From contig CANRFJ010000005.1 of the NCBI GenBank assembly GCA_947629865.1, positions 1 to 64,000 of the forward strand: a DNA stretch of 64,000 bases, in the 5' to 3' direction. A program made the position numbers and the translations under genes. The notes beneath the pieces are model-generated. The model searched no databases, had not been told where the DNA came from, and worked only from the letters and a program-made list of their open reading frames with translations. Below, piece after piece: positions 16,510 through 26,093 of this stretch. The DNA is from an uncultured Lachnospiraceae bacterium. Its GTDB lineage: Bacteria; Bacillota; Clostridia; Lachnospirales; Lachnospiraceae. Numbering within the stretch: the stretch's first letter is position 1; each line of letters opens with the position of its first letter.

Positions 16510-19500
16510 TTAAACTGTTACCTTTGTCACTCCTAAAAGCACGTCTTCGCCATTGATCTTCCAGTTCGTCACATGGCCTTTCATTTCCCCGATGAAAATC
16601 TCATCGGCCAGCACCTCAGATTTGATCTGCTCGGCATTTTTCATCATGATGCTCCGGATCCTGTCGTTGCCGTCCTGATATACCCGAATATGGTCTGTGA
16701 CCTCGAAATCCGAATCCTTCCGCATGGTCTGCACCTTGCTGATGATCTCGCGGACGAAGCCCTCCTCAATCAGTTCCGGCGTCATGTTCGTATCCAGCAC
16801 CACGGTGACGCCGTAATCGGACTCGCTGACATAGCCTTCCTTCTGCGCCGTCTCAATCAGCAGATCGTCTTTTTCCAGTATCTCCTCTGTGCCGTCGAGC
16901 GTGACGGTTAGTTTTCCATTTGCCTCCAGCTCCTCCATGGCGGCGCTGCCGTCCAGTCCGGCAAGGACTTCCTTCAACTGGTTAATCCTGCTTCCGAAGC
17001 GACGGCCCAGCGTGCGGAGCTGCGGCTTGAAACTGTAAGAAGTAAAGTTCTTCACTTCCTCTGTAAATACTACCTTCTTTACGTTCAGCTCATCGGCTAT
17101 GATCTCCTGGTAGAAATCGGACAGCTCTCCCTCTGCCTTTACATACATGGCGCCGAGCGGCTGCCGGTTCTTGATATTCGCCTCGTTCCGGCAGGCACGG
17201 CCGAGTACCACGATGTCCAACAGTTCCTTCATGCGCGTCTCCAGTTCCGTGTCGATCATCGCCTCGTCCACCTTCGGGAAATCACACAGGTGAATACTCT
17301 CCGGAGCCGATTTGTCCAGGCTGCGCACAAGGTTCTGGTAGATGCTCTCCGTCATAAACGGAATCATCGGCGCGGCGGCCTTGCTGACCGTGACAAGCGC
17401 TGTGTAGAGCGTCATGTAGGCGTTGATCTTATCCTGCTCCATGCCCTTGGCCCAGAAGCGGTCACGGCACCGGCGCACATACCAGTTGCTCATGTCGTCC
17501 ACAAATTGCTGGAGAGCTTTGGCCGTCTCCGGTATTTTATACTGCTCCAGGTTTTCGTCCACTGCCTTCACCGTGGAGTGCAGGCGGGACAGGAGCCATT
17601 TATCCATCACGGATAATTTATCATATTCCAGTTTGTACTGGGTGGCGTCAAAATCATCAATATTGGCATACAGCACGAAAAACGCATAGGTGTTCCACAG
17701 CGTGCCCATGAACTTGCGCTGTCCCTCTGTGACGGCCTTGCCGTGGAAACGGTTCGGCAACCACGGCGCGCTGTTGACATAGAAATACCAGCGAATGGCG
17801 TCCGCGCCATACGTCTGGAGCGCCTCCATCGGATCTACGGCGTTCCCCTTGCTCTTGCTCATCTTCTGGCCGTCCTCATCGAGCACAAGCCCCAGCACGA
17901 TGACATTTTCGTAGGGAGCCTTGTCAAAGAGTATCACCGATTCCGCCAACAGCGTGTAGAACCAGCCCCTTGTCTGATCCACGGCCTCCGAGATGAACTG
18001 GGCCGGAAACTGCGACTCAAACAGCTCTTTATTTTCAAACGGATAATGGTACTGGGCAAACGGCATGGCGCCGGAGTCGAACCAGCAGTCGATGACCTCC
18101 GGTACGCGGTGCATGGCCTTGCCGCAGTGCGGGCACGGAATCGTGACCTCGTCGATATACGGACGGTGCAGCTCGATCTTGTCCGCATCGGCCAGACCGC
18201 TCCTCTCCGCCAGCTCCGCCCGACTTCCGATCGACTCCATGTGACCGCACTCGCACTCCCAGATATTCAGCGGGGTTCCCCAGTAGCGGTTCCGCGAAAC
18301 CGCCCAGTCCTGAATGTTTTCCAGCCAGTTTCCAAAGCGGCCGGTACCGATGGAGTCCGGTATCCAGTTGATGGTATTGTTGTTGCGGATCAGCGCGTCT
18401 TTCACCTCTGTGGTGCGTATATACCAGGACTCCCTGGCATAATAGATCAGCGGAGTGTCGCAGCGCCAGCAGAACGGATAGTCGTGCTCAAATTTGGGCG
18501 CCGAGAACAGCAGTCCCGCTGCGTCCAGATCCTTCAGTATCAGCGGATCGGCGTCTTTGACAAAGGTACCCGCATAATCCGTCTCCTCCGTCATCTCTCC
18601 CTTTTCATTTACCAACTGCACAAAGGGCAGGTCGTATTTGCGTCCCACCTGGGCGTCGTCCTCACCGAAGGCCGGAGCGATGTGTACGATACCGGTACCG
18701 TCTGTCATCGTGACATAGGAGTCGCACACAATGTAGTGCCCCTTCTTCTTCTGCTTCTCGCAGATTGGCTTAACGCAGTCAAACAGCGGCTCGTATTCCT
18801 TGTGCTCCAGCTCGGTTCCCCGATAGCTCTCAAGCACCTCGTATCCGCGCTCTCCCTCCTCTGCCAGCGGGCCGAGTACGCGGTCTAAGAGCGCCTCCGC
18901 CATATAGTAGGTATATCCGTCCGCCGCTTTCACCTTGCAGTAGGTCTCATCCGGATTCACGCAGAGAGCCACGTTGCTCGGCAGCGTCCACGGCGTGGTA
19001 GTCCAGGCGAGGAACCATGCTTCTTCGCCCACTGCCTTAAAGCGGACTACCGCAGAGCGCTCTTTTACGGATTTGTAACCCTGCGCCACCTCATGGGACG
19101 AGAGCGGCGTTCCGCAGCGCGGGCAGAACGGCACAATCTTAAAGCCCTTGTACAGCAGTTTTTTGTCCCAGATCTGCTTCAGCGCCCACCACTCCGATTC
19201 AATGTAGTCGTCGTGATAGGTAACATAGGGGTTCTCCATGTCTGCCCAGAATCCAATCACATCGGAGAATTCCTCCCACATGCCCTTGTACTTCCAGACA
19301 GACTCCTTGCATTTGTCAATAAACGGCGCCAGGCCATACTCCTCGATCTGCTCCTTGCCGTCCAGCCCCAGAAGCTTCTCCACCTCCAGCTCCACCGGAA
19401 GCCCGTGGGTGTCCCATCCGGCCTTGCGGGGCACCTGATAGCCCTTCATGGTGCGGTACCGCGGAATCATGTCCTTGATTACACGAGTCAGCACATGGCC

Positions 19501-19668
19501 GATATGAGGCTTTCCGTTGGCCGTCGGCGGGCCGTCGTAGAACATGTAGGTCGGCGCTCCCTCGCGGAGTTCAATGCTCTTTTTGAAAATATCGTTATCC
19601 TTCCAAAACTTTCCTATTTCTTTTTCCCGACTGGCAAAATCCATGCCTGTTGATACTTTCTTATACAT
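16510..19668 (-). CDS. ileS: Isoleucyl-tRNA synthetase, long (type 2) form
   Basis: 1052 residues; charges tRNA-Ile. Class I motifs are present: HIGH as PHIGHVLTR near residue 57, and KMSKS as DGQKMSKSKGN. Sequence and length resemble the eukaryote-like type 2 IleS common in Clostridia, a group often intrinsically tolerant of mupirocin; tolerance here is not shown. SD GAGGTAA precedes the ATG. Expression should be controlled by the T-box leader immediately upstream. glgP follows in the same direction. Confidence 0.97.
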   Translation of the reverse strand: MYKKVSTGMDFASREKEIGKFWKDNDIFKKSIELREGAPTYMFYDGPPTANGKPHIGHVLTRVIKDMIPRYRTMKGYQVPRKAGWDTHGLPVELEVEKLLGLDGKEQIEEYGLAPFIDKCKESVWKYKGMWEEFSDVIGFWADMENPYVTYHDDYIESEWWALKQIWDKKLLYKGFKIVPFCPRCGTPLSSHEVAQGYKSVKERSAVVRFKAVGEEAWFLAWTTTPWTLPSNVALCVNPDETYCKVKAADGYTYYMAEALLDRVLGPLAEEGERGYEVLESYRGTELEHKEYEPLFDCVKPICEKQKKKGHYIVCDSYVTMTDGTGIVHIAPAFGEDDAQVGRKYDLPFVQLVNEKGEMTEETDYAGTFVKDADPLILKDLDAAGLLFSAPKFEHDYPFCWRCDTPLIYYARESWYIRTTEVKDALIRNNNTINWIPDSIGTGRFGNWLENIQDWAVSRNRYWGTPLNIWECECGHMESIGSRAELAERSGLADADKIELHRPYIDEVTIPCPHCGKAMHRVPEVIDCWFDSGAMPFAQYHYPFENKELFESQFPAQFISEAVDQTRGWFYTLLAESVILFDKAPYENVIVLGLVLDEDGQKMSKSKGNAVDPMEALQTYGADAIRWYFYVNSAPWLPNRFHGKAVTEGQRKFMGTLWNTYAFFVLYANIDDFDATQYKLEYDKLSVMDKWLLSRLHSTVKAVDENLEQYKIPETAKALQQFVDDMSNWYVRRCRDRFWAKGMEQDKINAYMTLYTALVTVSKAAAPMIPFMTESIYQNLVRSLDKSAPESIHLCDFPKVDEAMIDTELETRMKELLDIVVLGRACRNEANIKNRQPLGAMYVKAEGELSDFYQEIIADELNVKKVVFTEEVKNFTSYSFKPQLRTLGRRFGSRINQLKEVLAGLDGSAAMEELEANGKLTVTLDGTEEILEKDDLLIETAQKEGYVSESDYGVTVVLDTNMTPELIEEGFVREIISKVQTMRKDSDFEVTDHIRVYQDGNDRIRSIMMKNAEQIKSEVLADEIFIGEMKGHVTNWKINGEDVLLGVTKVTV

Positions 19669-19742
19669 GTTTACCTCTCATTTCTCTGCTCTTTGTTACC
19701 TTTCCCCCTGCAAAAACGGCTCCGTCATCGGACAATGATAAA

Positions 19743-19997
19743 GGCTCCCACCCAAACCAGGATGAGAGCCCGAAGACGCTTTCATATAAAACCACCTGTT
19801 ATGTCCAGCAACATAATTCCGTGTAACGGCGGAAGCCGGCGCAGCCTACTGGGAAAACCGTCTCTTTTCAGCCTTGCAACTCAGGAGGGATATTCACATT
19901 TTCCTACTGGCACCGGGTTCCCACTGCCCCCGGCTCACTGCGGCGCTTCAGAAAAGGCTACTGTCTCCGTCACTGTCTTTTATGGCTTTTTGCAATT
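19743..19997 (-). ncRNA. T-box leader of ileS
   Basis: Transcribed leftward from a consensus promoter. Stem I is recognisable from GAGCCGGGGGC and AGTAGGAAAATG; the specifier codon is ATC (19891-19889) in GAATATCCC, matching isoleucine. The T-box core AACAGGTGGTTTTATATG (about 19802-19785) contains UGGU, complementary to the ACCA end expected of tRNA-Ile. A terminator hairpin GGCTCTCATCC/GGGTGGGAGCC (19770-19743) follows. Uncharged tRNA-Ile should favour the antiterminator. The right half of the T-box deviates from the textbook GGNACCGCG, and the U tract is weak. Confidence 0.88.
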
Positions 19998-20003
19998 ATT
20001 ATC

Positions 20004-20032
20004 ATGATAGTATGAAACTATAAAATTGTCAA
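20004..20032 (-). promoter_or_regulatory. Predicted promoter of the ileS T-box transcript
   Basis: Minus-strand -35 TTGACA (20032-20027) and -10 TATCAT (20009-20004), 17-base spacer; it places the RNA start just upstream of the T-box stem I. Confidence 0.82.
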
Positions 20033-20045
20033 GCGTTTTATCTCA

Positions 20046-20110
20046 GGTAAAATTCATCCGGTAAAATTCATTTTATCTCAGGTGAAATTCAATGCAGGTG
20101 AAATTCGTCG
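20046..20110. repeat. Short direct repeats at the end of the chemoreceptor gene
   Basis: Four copies of the core GGTRAAATTC lie in about 65 bases, two of them as the longer unit TATCTCAGGTRAAATTCA. The rightmost copy encodes the last residues of the chemoreceptor (EFHL); the others follow its stop codon. Confidence 0.7.
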
Positions 20111-22167
20111 ACGATCTTCCTCAGATTGCCGGCCTTCTCCCTGCTGTCCTCCACATAAGCGCCGGTCGCCTCGATTTTCTGCGCCATCTCCGTAGTCTTG
20201 CCCGCAATATCCGACACGCCCGTGGCGGACTCGCTCACGGTAGTATTGATCTCCTCAATGGAGAAGGTAATATCGGAAATCGCCGACACCAGATTCCGGA
20301 TTGCGTCGTTGATTTTGTCCATTCCCTCCTCGTAGGAGAGCGCGTCCTCCGAGTACCGTTCGCCCACCTCCATAAATTCCTGATAATCCTTCAGGACTGT
20401 ATTCTCAAGGAAATTCATCGAATTTTCCAGACACTGCACCATGTTATTTACGGCCCCGTTTACCTGGGAGATGATGCCTTCTATATCTGTCACGGCCTCC
20501 TGCGTCTGGTTCGCCAGCGCGCCAATCTCCGAGGCCACCACGGCAAAGCCCTTGCCCGCCTCGCCTGCTCTGGCCGCCTCGATGGAGGCGTTGAGCGCCA
20601 GAAGATTGGTCTGGGTGGAAATCTCCATGATATTCTGTGTCAGCTCGTTGATGCGATCCACGGCGCGGGCCTGCTCCATCGCCGATCTGGTCTTCTCCTT
20701 CACTTCCTCATACATATCGCCTGTGCGCTTTCCGGCCTCCGCCGTAGACTGTTTCAGGCTGACCGCGCGCTCTTTGACCTCGGCGGAATTTGACACGCCC
20801 TGCCTGGACAGCTCCTCGATGCTTTTAGCATTGTCATTTACCGTGCCGATGGCATGTGTCACGGTGTCGGTCGCGCTGGCCGCCTCCTGCATCGCCGCCG
20901 CCAGCTGCTCCGTCGTGGCGGAGTTATTACCGCAGATGGCGCTGACCTGTTCCATGTTGCTGTTCAGATCCGACACATCCTCTCTCACGCCCGTGCCGGC
21001 CTGGTCGATCAGCGCTACCATCTCGCGCAGCTTACTGCGCATCTGGCGCACCGAGCGGGCCATCTCTCCGGTCTCGTCCTTTAATCTGACCAGTTTGTCG
21101 CTGTTTTTGTTTTTGACAAAATTCAGGTTCGCCGTGTCGGAGATGATCTGTGTGAGGTTATGAATCGGTCGCGTCATGCGGATTCCCAGAATGATTCCGG
21201 CCACAACCGAATACACAAGCGCAATCACAATGGCAAACAGAATCAGATACAAAATATGTCTCGAATTTGCCTGCACCTCGGCGCGCGGCACTACCTCCAC
21301 CAACTTCATTCCGTTGCGGAGAGCGGAAAAGCCCGCCTCCAAATTCTGCCCCTCCTGGGTGTAGCGCACGCTCCCGTCCTCTTTGCCTGCCTCGACAAAG
21401 GCGGCCAGTTCTTTGTTGTACTGCCCAATCGCCGTCCCAAACGCGGCGTCCGGATGGTTCAGTATATTGTTCTGGCTGTCGAGCAGGAATCCATAACCGG
21501 TATCAAAAACTTTTATACTGTCCACGGATTTCTGTAGTTCTTCGAAGTTAATGTCCATTCCCACGATGCCCACGGAAGTATCGCCGATAAACAGCGGCAC
21601 CACATAGGATATCATGTATACGTTGATATTGGAATTCATGTACGGATCCATCCAGGTCGGTTTTCCGTTGTTTACCGGAACGTAGTACCAGCCCACATGC
21701 TCCATGTCGTCCTTGTCGTAGCTACTGAAGTCCGTCGGCGTCAGCTTGGTAAATTCCGCGTCCGCCGTGTCCCTGGAGGCAAAGATGCCAGAGGTCGGCC
21801 TGGTAAAATCCGGATTATACCGTATATAGTATGTCATGGCGCCCTCTGTATTATTGGCGCTCCGGAGCGCGATGTCCTCCAGTTTCTTCGTGCACTCCTC
21901 CACATAGGCATTGCTGGAGCGGAATTTTTCCAAATCCGTAATGCTGTTGAGCGCCACGTCTGCCAGCGTATTGACTGAATTTTCAATTCGGGCAAGTACA
22001 CTGTCTATGTCCTTGCCGTCGCTGGCACAGCCGCTCACCAGCTGCGTCCGCGCGTCGCGATCCACCATGCCGGCAGAGTTGTAAAGACTAATCAGCCCAC
22101 AGATAAGCGCAGATATAAGGGCGCTGCTCACCACCACAAATATAATCCTGACTTTTAATGATCTCAT
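20089..22167 (-). CDS. Methyl-accepting chemotaxis protein with periplasmic-type Cache sensor
   Basis: About 692 residues from MRSLKVRI; this start has GGAGG four bases upstream. TM1 is at about 7-29 and an extracellular dCache-like sensor at about 35-280 ([19 protein letters not shown] and [13 protein letters not shown] are typical). TM2 is at about 290-312, then HAMP and the cytoplasmic signalling hairpin with tip [19 protein letters not shown]. It senses an unknown ligand and signals to CheA. No che or fli genes are nearby, and no sigma-D promoter is clear; a sigma-A-like promoter is visible. The C-terminus has no CheR-binding pentapeptide that I can recognise. Confidence 0.92.
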   Translation of the reverse strand: MRSLKVRIIFVVVSSALISALICGLISLYNSAGMVDRDARTQLVSGCASDGKDIDSVLARIENSVNTLADVALNSITDLEKFRSSNAYVEECTKKLEDIALRSANNTEGAMTYYIRYNPDFTRPTSGIFASRDTADAEFTKLTPTDFSSYDKDDMEHVGWYYVPVNNGKPTWMDPYMNSNINVYMISYVVPLFIGDTSVGIVGMDINFEELQKSVDSIKVFDTGYGFLLDSQNNILNHPDAAFGTAIGQYNKELAAFVEAGKEDGSVRYTQEGQNLEAGFSALRNGMKLVEVVPRAEVQANSRHILYLILFAIVIALVYSVVAGIILGIRMTRPIHNLTQIISDTANLNFVKNKNSDKLVRLKDETGEMARSVRQMRSKLREMVALIDQAGTGVREDVSDLNSNMEQVSAICGNNSATTEQLAAAMQEAASATDTVTHAIGTVNDNAKSIEELSRQGVSNSAEVKERAVSLKQSTAEAGKRTGDMYEEVKEKTRSAMEQARAVDRINELTQNIMEISTQTNLLALNASIEAARAGEAGKGFAVVASEIGALANQTQEAVTDIEGIISQVNGAVNNMVQCLENSMNFLENTVLKDYQEFMEVGERYSEDALSYEEGMDKINDAIRNLVSAISDITFSIEEINTTVSESATGVSDIAGKTTEMAQKIEATGAYVEDSREKAGNLRKIVDEFHLH

Positions 22168-22216
22168 ACTTCCTCCATACATAGCACAATAGCATTTTAA
22201 TAAGTCTTATTGGTAA

Positions 22217-22245
22217 ATTTTATTACAAAATACTACATTATGCAA
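22217..22245 (-). promoter_or_regulatory. Predicted promoter of the chemoreceptor gene
   Basis: Minus-strand TTGCAT (22245-22240) and TAAAAT (22222-22217), 17-base spacer, about 50 bases before the start codon. Confidence 0.6.
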
Positions 22246-22280
22246 TGTTTTTTTCGCAATTCACAAAAATACCAATCCAC

Positions 22281-22319
22281 AAAAAATACAGCGGCGGAGC
22301 ATCTGTCCTGTTCCGCCGC
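22281..22319 (-). terminator. Terminator after the superoxide reductase gene
   Basis: The arms GCGGCGGA and TCCGCCGC, with a 13-base loop, are followed on the minus strand by TGTATTTTTT. Strong intrinsic terminator. Confidence 0.85.
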
Positions 22320-22338
22320 TTCACCATTCCGGTTTTTC

Positions 22339-22710
22339 TTATTTTGTAGCCCACAGCCCATGGATATTGCAGTACTCATAGGCCCGTTCAAATTCGTCTC
22401 CCTCTGTCAGTTCAAAAATTGCCTCCGGCGCTTCCTCCGGATGGAGTATCCGCCGCTGGGAGCCTTTCTTCGTCTCAATGGCTATCCACTGGATATAATG
22501 GGCCTCCAGCATGGGGTGTTCCACGCTTCCCACCTTCACAGTCACCGTCCTGCCGTTAATCTCCGGAACCGGCACATGCTTCTCCACCGCGCCGTCCGTG
22601 GTTCCCGGCACCAGCTCCTCCATCGGCTTGCCGCAGCAGTTCAGAGGCACAGCCGAGTCCTGAATCACCTCTACAATCTTCCCGCACACCGGGCACTTGT
22701 AAAATTTCAT
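22339..22710 (-). CDS. Desulfoferrodoxin / superoxide reductase
   Basis: 123 residues from MKFYKCPVCGK; AGGAGG lies eight bases upstream of this ATG. An N-terminal desulforedoxin-like centre (CPVC near residues 6-9, CC near 25-26) precedes the superoxide reductase domain. The catalytic iron ligands are visible: EKHVP, VEHPMLEAHYI and YCNIHG supply four His and one Cys. It reduces superoxide to peroxide without releasing oxygen, typical of anaerobes. Monocistronic, with a strong terminator; it diverges from the DUF2752 gene. Confidence 0.92.
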   Translation of the reverse strand: MKFYKCPVCGKIVEVIQDSAVPLNCCGKPMEELVPGTTDGAVEKHVPVPEINGRTVTVKVGSVEHPMLEAHYIQWIAIETKKGSQRRILHPEEAPEAIFELTEGDEFERAYEYCNIHGLWATK

Positions 22711-22867
22711 TTTCCATTCCTCCTTTTCCTGCACCAAAGATATTGGCACTGCTTATTATATATCCGTTAGGGTGTCCGTTTTATTTTGCAAAAATTCACG
22801 ATTACGCTCTTTGGCATTGTATTTCTCTCCCGTTCCGTGTAAAATAATCCCAGAGGAGGAGATGGCG

Positions 22868-23281
22868 ATGAACACAACCGACAAATTTTTTTATGCCGCG
22901 GGCATAGTTCTCTTTGCCGCCCTGACAGTGGTGTCTGTATTGCAGAATACCGGCATTTTCACTCTGACGGACTTCGGCCCGCCCTGTTCTTTTTTCGCTG
23001 TCACGGGCTATTACTGCCCCGGCTGCGGCGGCACCCATGCCGTCTGCTCACTGGCCGCCGGCCGGCTGACGGAGAGTTTTCTCTATCACCCCGTGGTGCC
23101 ATACACCGCCGCCTGTCTCGCTCTCTTTGTGCTCTGGAACACAGCCGCGCTTTTTTCAAACCGCCTCTGCGCAAAATCCAGACTGCCCTTCTGGCACTTT
23201 AGCATCGCTTACGTCTATATCGGAATTGCTATTCTTTTTTTACAGTGGATCGTCAAAGACCTCTTAATAGCCATAGGCTGA
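22868..23281 (+). CDS. DUF2752 membrane protein
   Basis: 137 residues from MNTTDKFFYAAG; this ATG is eight bases after AGGAGG, whereas the ATG six bases earlier is too close. Three hydrophobic segments flank the family motif GYYCPGCGGTHAVCSLAAGRL (about residues 50-70) with its CPGCGG core. The function of DUF2752 proteins is unknown. Its 3' end overlaps the convergent DUF4190 gene by 18 bases. Confidence 0.8.
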   Translation: MNTTDKFFYAAGIVLFAALTVVSVLQNTGIFTLTDFGPPCSFFAVTGYYCPGCGGTHAVCSLAAGRLTESFLYHPVVPYTAACLALFVLWNTAALFSNRLCAKSRLPFWHFSIAYVYIGIAILFLQWIVKDLLIAIG

Positions 23282-23758
23282 TATGTCCACGGAAAAGAAC
23301 TGCTGCATCCATCTCATCACTGCGTCCCTGTCATTGGAGTCAATATACTGAAGCTCTCCCAGTTTATCAATCGTAACATTATCCCAGTTGATGATACTGA
23401 TATAGGTAATAATCATAAACAGGCTGAGGGCGGTTCCCACCAGCCCCATCACTAATCCGACGATGCCCATAATGCGCACACTGCCCTTTCCTTTGATCGT
23501 CGCAACCAGTCCGAAAGCCGTTCCGATCAGCGCCGGTATGATGCCGATACAATATATCCAGCAGCATATCAGCGACAGAGCGCTGAGTATCAGCGAAGCA
23601 ACCGCCAGTCCCATGTGCTTTTTCGGATTCCCCAGATCGCTCATCTGGGGGGTATACTGCATCGGTGACGGCGCGCTCTCCTGCGGAGTCCCAAACCGGC
23701 TGTCCCAGGAATTTTCGCTTTGATTTTCATTTTCCATATTTGAATTTTCGTTTTCCAT
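23264..23758 (-). CDS. DUF4190-type small membrane protein
   Basis: 164 residues. The N-terminus (1-48) is Asn/Glu/Ser/Pro-rich and disordered, with a short MENEN duplication; two or three transmembrane helices with Gly-rich faces follow (MGLAVASLILSALSLICCW, IPALIGTAFGLVATIKG, IMGIVGLVMGLVGTALSLF). That is the DUF4190 pattern; the function is unknown. SD GAGGT precedes the ATG. A shorter protein of the same type is encoded 51 bases upstream, so the two form a paralogous pair. Confidence 0.72.
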   Translation of the reverse strand: MENENSNMENENQSENSWDSRFGTPQESAPSPMQYTPQMSDLGNPKKHMGLAVASLILSALSLICCWIYCIGIIPALIGTAFGLVATIKGKGSVRIMGIVGLVMGLVGTALSLFMIITYISIINWDNVTIDKLGELQYIDSNDRDAVMRWMQQFFSVDISAYGY

Positions 23759-23808
23759 TTTTACCTCGCTTTCCTATTTTAGAATAATCCTTCCTGCACA
23801 TACTCTGC

Positions 23809-24072
23809 TCAGCTGGCCACGCCGCTGTATAATATAATCACCATAGTGGCTACTGTAACTGCCAGTGCCAGCCCCACTGCGCCCACGATGATGCCGGCAA
23901 TGGCGGCGTCCTTCTGATTCGGATTCTCGTCCCGATATCCCAGGATTCCGAACACAATGGCAGCCACTGCCAGGATCAGCGATATATACCATGCGCAACA
24001 GCACACAACCGACAGACATGCCAGCACTAAAGATACTATCGCCTTTACGTTTGCTTTCCAATCGTCCTGCAT
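23809..24072 (-). CDS. Small DUF4190-like membrane protein
   Basis: 87 residues: a short N-terminal polar stretch, then AIVSLVLACLSVVCCCAWYISLILAVAA, a charged GYRDENPNQKDA turn and a second helix pair AIAGIIVGAVGLALAV. SD GAGGTG precedes the ATG at 24072. It lies between thrS and the longer DUF4190-type gene. Function unknown; probably a paralogue of its neighbour. Confidence 0.7.
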   Translation of the reverse strand: MQDDWKANVKAIVSLVLACLSVVCCCAWYISLILAVAAIVFGILGYRDENPNQKDAAIAGIIVGAVGLALAVTVATMVIILYSGVAS

Positions 24073-24096
24073 AATTCACCTCGTTTCTGCGTTATC

Positions 24097-26058
24097 TTAC
24101 GCTTTGTTTTCTTCTACTTCTGTTTTGCGGATTTCCTTTGTGCGGATCTCCCTGCATATATCATCGATAAATCCGGCCAGCTCCTTCTGTCCCTCGTCGC
24201 CGAGGAAACGGCTGCGAACCGATACAACGCCGTCCTCCTTTTCCTTCTGTCCGACTACCAGCATATAGGGAACCTTCTTGAGACGGGCCTCCCGAATCTT
24301 GTAGCCGATTTTTTCAGAGCGCGTATCCACCGTACAGCGGATTCCGTTCTTCTTCAACTCCGCCTCTACCTTCTCTGCGTAGTCCAGATATTTTTCGGAA
24401 ATCGGGAGCACCCTCACCTGCTCCGGAGACAGCCAGGTCGGGAAGGCGCCCGCGTATTTTTCAATCAGCCATGCCAGCGTCCTCTCGTAACAGCCCATGG
24501 ACGTCCGGTGGATAATGTACGGCCGCGTCTTCTCACCGTTCTCGTCAATGTAATACATGTCAAAACGCTCGGCCAGCAGCGCGTCCCACTGTATCGTAAT
24601 CATCGTGTCCTCTTTGCCGTATACGTTCCGGGCATTGATGTCCACCTTCGGGCCGTAAAAAGCGGCCTCGCCCACGTCCTCGACAAAGGGGATATTCAAT
24701 TCCTGAAGCACTCTGCGGATACTCGCCTCCGTCTCCTCCCAGACCTCCGGCTCTCCCTCGTATTTGTCCGGATTTTCCGGATCCCATCTGGACAGATGAT
24801 ACGTCACATCTTCCTCGACGCCCAACGTCTGGAGACAATACTGGGCCAGTGCGATACAATCCTTGAACTCTTTCACCATCTGATCCGGCCGCACGATAAG
24901 ATGTCCCTCGGAAATGGTAAACTGCCTTACTCTGGTCAGGCCGTGCATCTCGCCGGAATCCTCGTTCCGGAACAGCGTCGACGTCTCGCCGTAGCGGCAC
25001 GGCAGATCCCGATAGGACTTCTGGCTTGCCTTGTATACATAATACTGGAACGGACAGGTCATCGGACGGAGCGCAAATACTTCCTTGTCCTTTTCCTCGT
25101 CCCCCAGCACAAACATGCCGTCCTTGTAGTGATCCCAGTGGCCGGAAATCTTATACAGATCGGATTTGGCCATGAGCGGCGTCTTCGTGCGCATATAGCC
25201 CCTCTTTTCCTCCTCGTCCTCAATCCATCGCTGAAGCGTCTGAATCACCTGCACTCCCTTCGGCATCAGAAGCGGAAGTCCCTGCCCGATCACGTCCACA
25301 GTGGTAAAAAGTTCCAGCTCCCGACCGAGTTTATTGTGGTCTCTCTTTTTGATGTCCTCCAGATGCTCCAGGTAGGCGTCCAGATCCGCTTTCTTTGTAT
25401 AGGCCGTGCCGTATATGCGCGTCAGCATCTTGTTTTTCTCGCTCCCCCGCCAGTAGGCTCCGGAAGACGAGATCAGTTTGATGGCCTTGAGCGGTTTCGT
25501 GCTCATCAAATGAGGCCCTGCGCACAAATCAATAAATTCGCCCTGCTGGTAAAAGGAAATCTCGGCGTCCTCCGGCAGATCCTCAATCAATTCTACTTTA
25601 TAGGGCTCCTCCCTCTTTTTCATTAACTCGATGGCCTCCTGCCTCGGAAGGGTAAAACGCTCCAGCACAGCGCCCTCTTTTACGACTTTTTTGATTTCTT
25701 TTTCGATAGCGTCCAGCGCCTCCCTGTCCAACGGCTCCATATCAAAGTCATAGTAAAAGCCGTCTTCAATGGCCGGGCCGATGGCGCATTTTGCCTCCGG
25801 ATACAGGCGCTTGACCGCCTGGGCCAGCACATGGGAAGCCGTGTGCCGGTACGCCGCCTTACCGGCGTCGCTGTCAAAGGTCAGAATGTTCAGGGTGTGT
25901 TCCCCGTCCACCATCGTCCGCAGATCTACTGTCTCCCCGTCCAATTCGGCCGCGCAGGCCACCCGAAGAAGGCCCTCGCTGATATCCTTTGCAATGTCGG
26001 CAACCGACATCGGCTGGCTGTATTCTTTTACCGAGCCGTCTTTTAATGTGATTTTCAT
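24097..26058 (-). CDS. thrS: Threonyl-tRNA synthetase
   Basis: About 653 residues from MKITLKDGS; GAAGGG lies about ten bases upstream, whereas the ATG three codons earlier directly abuts it. Domains are TGS (1-60), the editing domain with HTASHVLAQAVKRLYP (the HxxxH motif), the class II catalytic core (motif 2 TLFRNEDSGEMHGLTRVRQF, motif 3 near GCYERTLAWLIE) and an anticodon-binding C-terminus. It charges tRNA-Thr and clears mischarged serine. Regulation is by the T-box at 26523-26790. Between that T-box and the start codon lie 465 bases of repeat-rich leader. Confidence 0.97.
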   Translation of the reverse strand: MKITLKDGSVKEYSQPMSVADIAKDISEGLLRVACAAELDGETVDLRTMVDGEHTLNILTFDSDAGKAAYRHTASHVLAQAVKRLYPEAKCAIGPAIEDGFYYDFDMEPLDREALDAIEKEIKKVVKEGAVLERFTLPRQEAIELMKKREEPYKVELIEDLPEDAEISFYQQGEFIDLCAGPHLMSTKPLKAIKLISSSGAYWRGSEKNKMLTRIYGTAYTKKADLDAYLEHLEDIKKRDHNKLGRELELFTTVDVIGQGLPLLMPKGVQVIQTLQRWIEDEEEKRGYMRTKTPLMAKSDLYKISGHWDHYKDGMFVLGDEEKDKEVFALRPMTCPFQYYVYKASQKSYRDLPCRYGETSTLFRNEDSGEMHGLTRVRQFTISEGHLIVRPDQMVKEFKDCIALAQYCLQTLGVEEDVTYHLSRWDPENPDKYEGEPEVWEETEASIRRVLQELNIPFVEDVGEAAFYGPKVDINARNVYGKEDTMITIQWDALLAERFDMYYIDENGEKTRPYIIHRTSMGCYERTLAWLIEKYAGAFPTWLSPEQVRVLPISEKYLDYAEKVEAELKKNGIRCTVDTRSEKIGYKIREARLKKVPYMLVVGQKEKEDGVVSVRSRFLGDEGQKELAGFIDDICREIRTKEIRKTEVEENKA

Positions 26059-26093
26059 TTTTCTCATTCCCTTCTGCTATTTTGTTTCATTGG

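Noticed and set aside
19743-19997. Cobalamin riboswitch upstream of ileS
   Set aside because: Some segments resemble a B12 box, but the ATC specifier, UGGU core and position before a tRNA synthetase gene fit a T-box.
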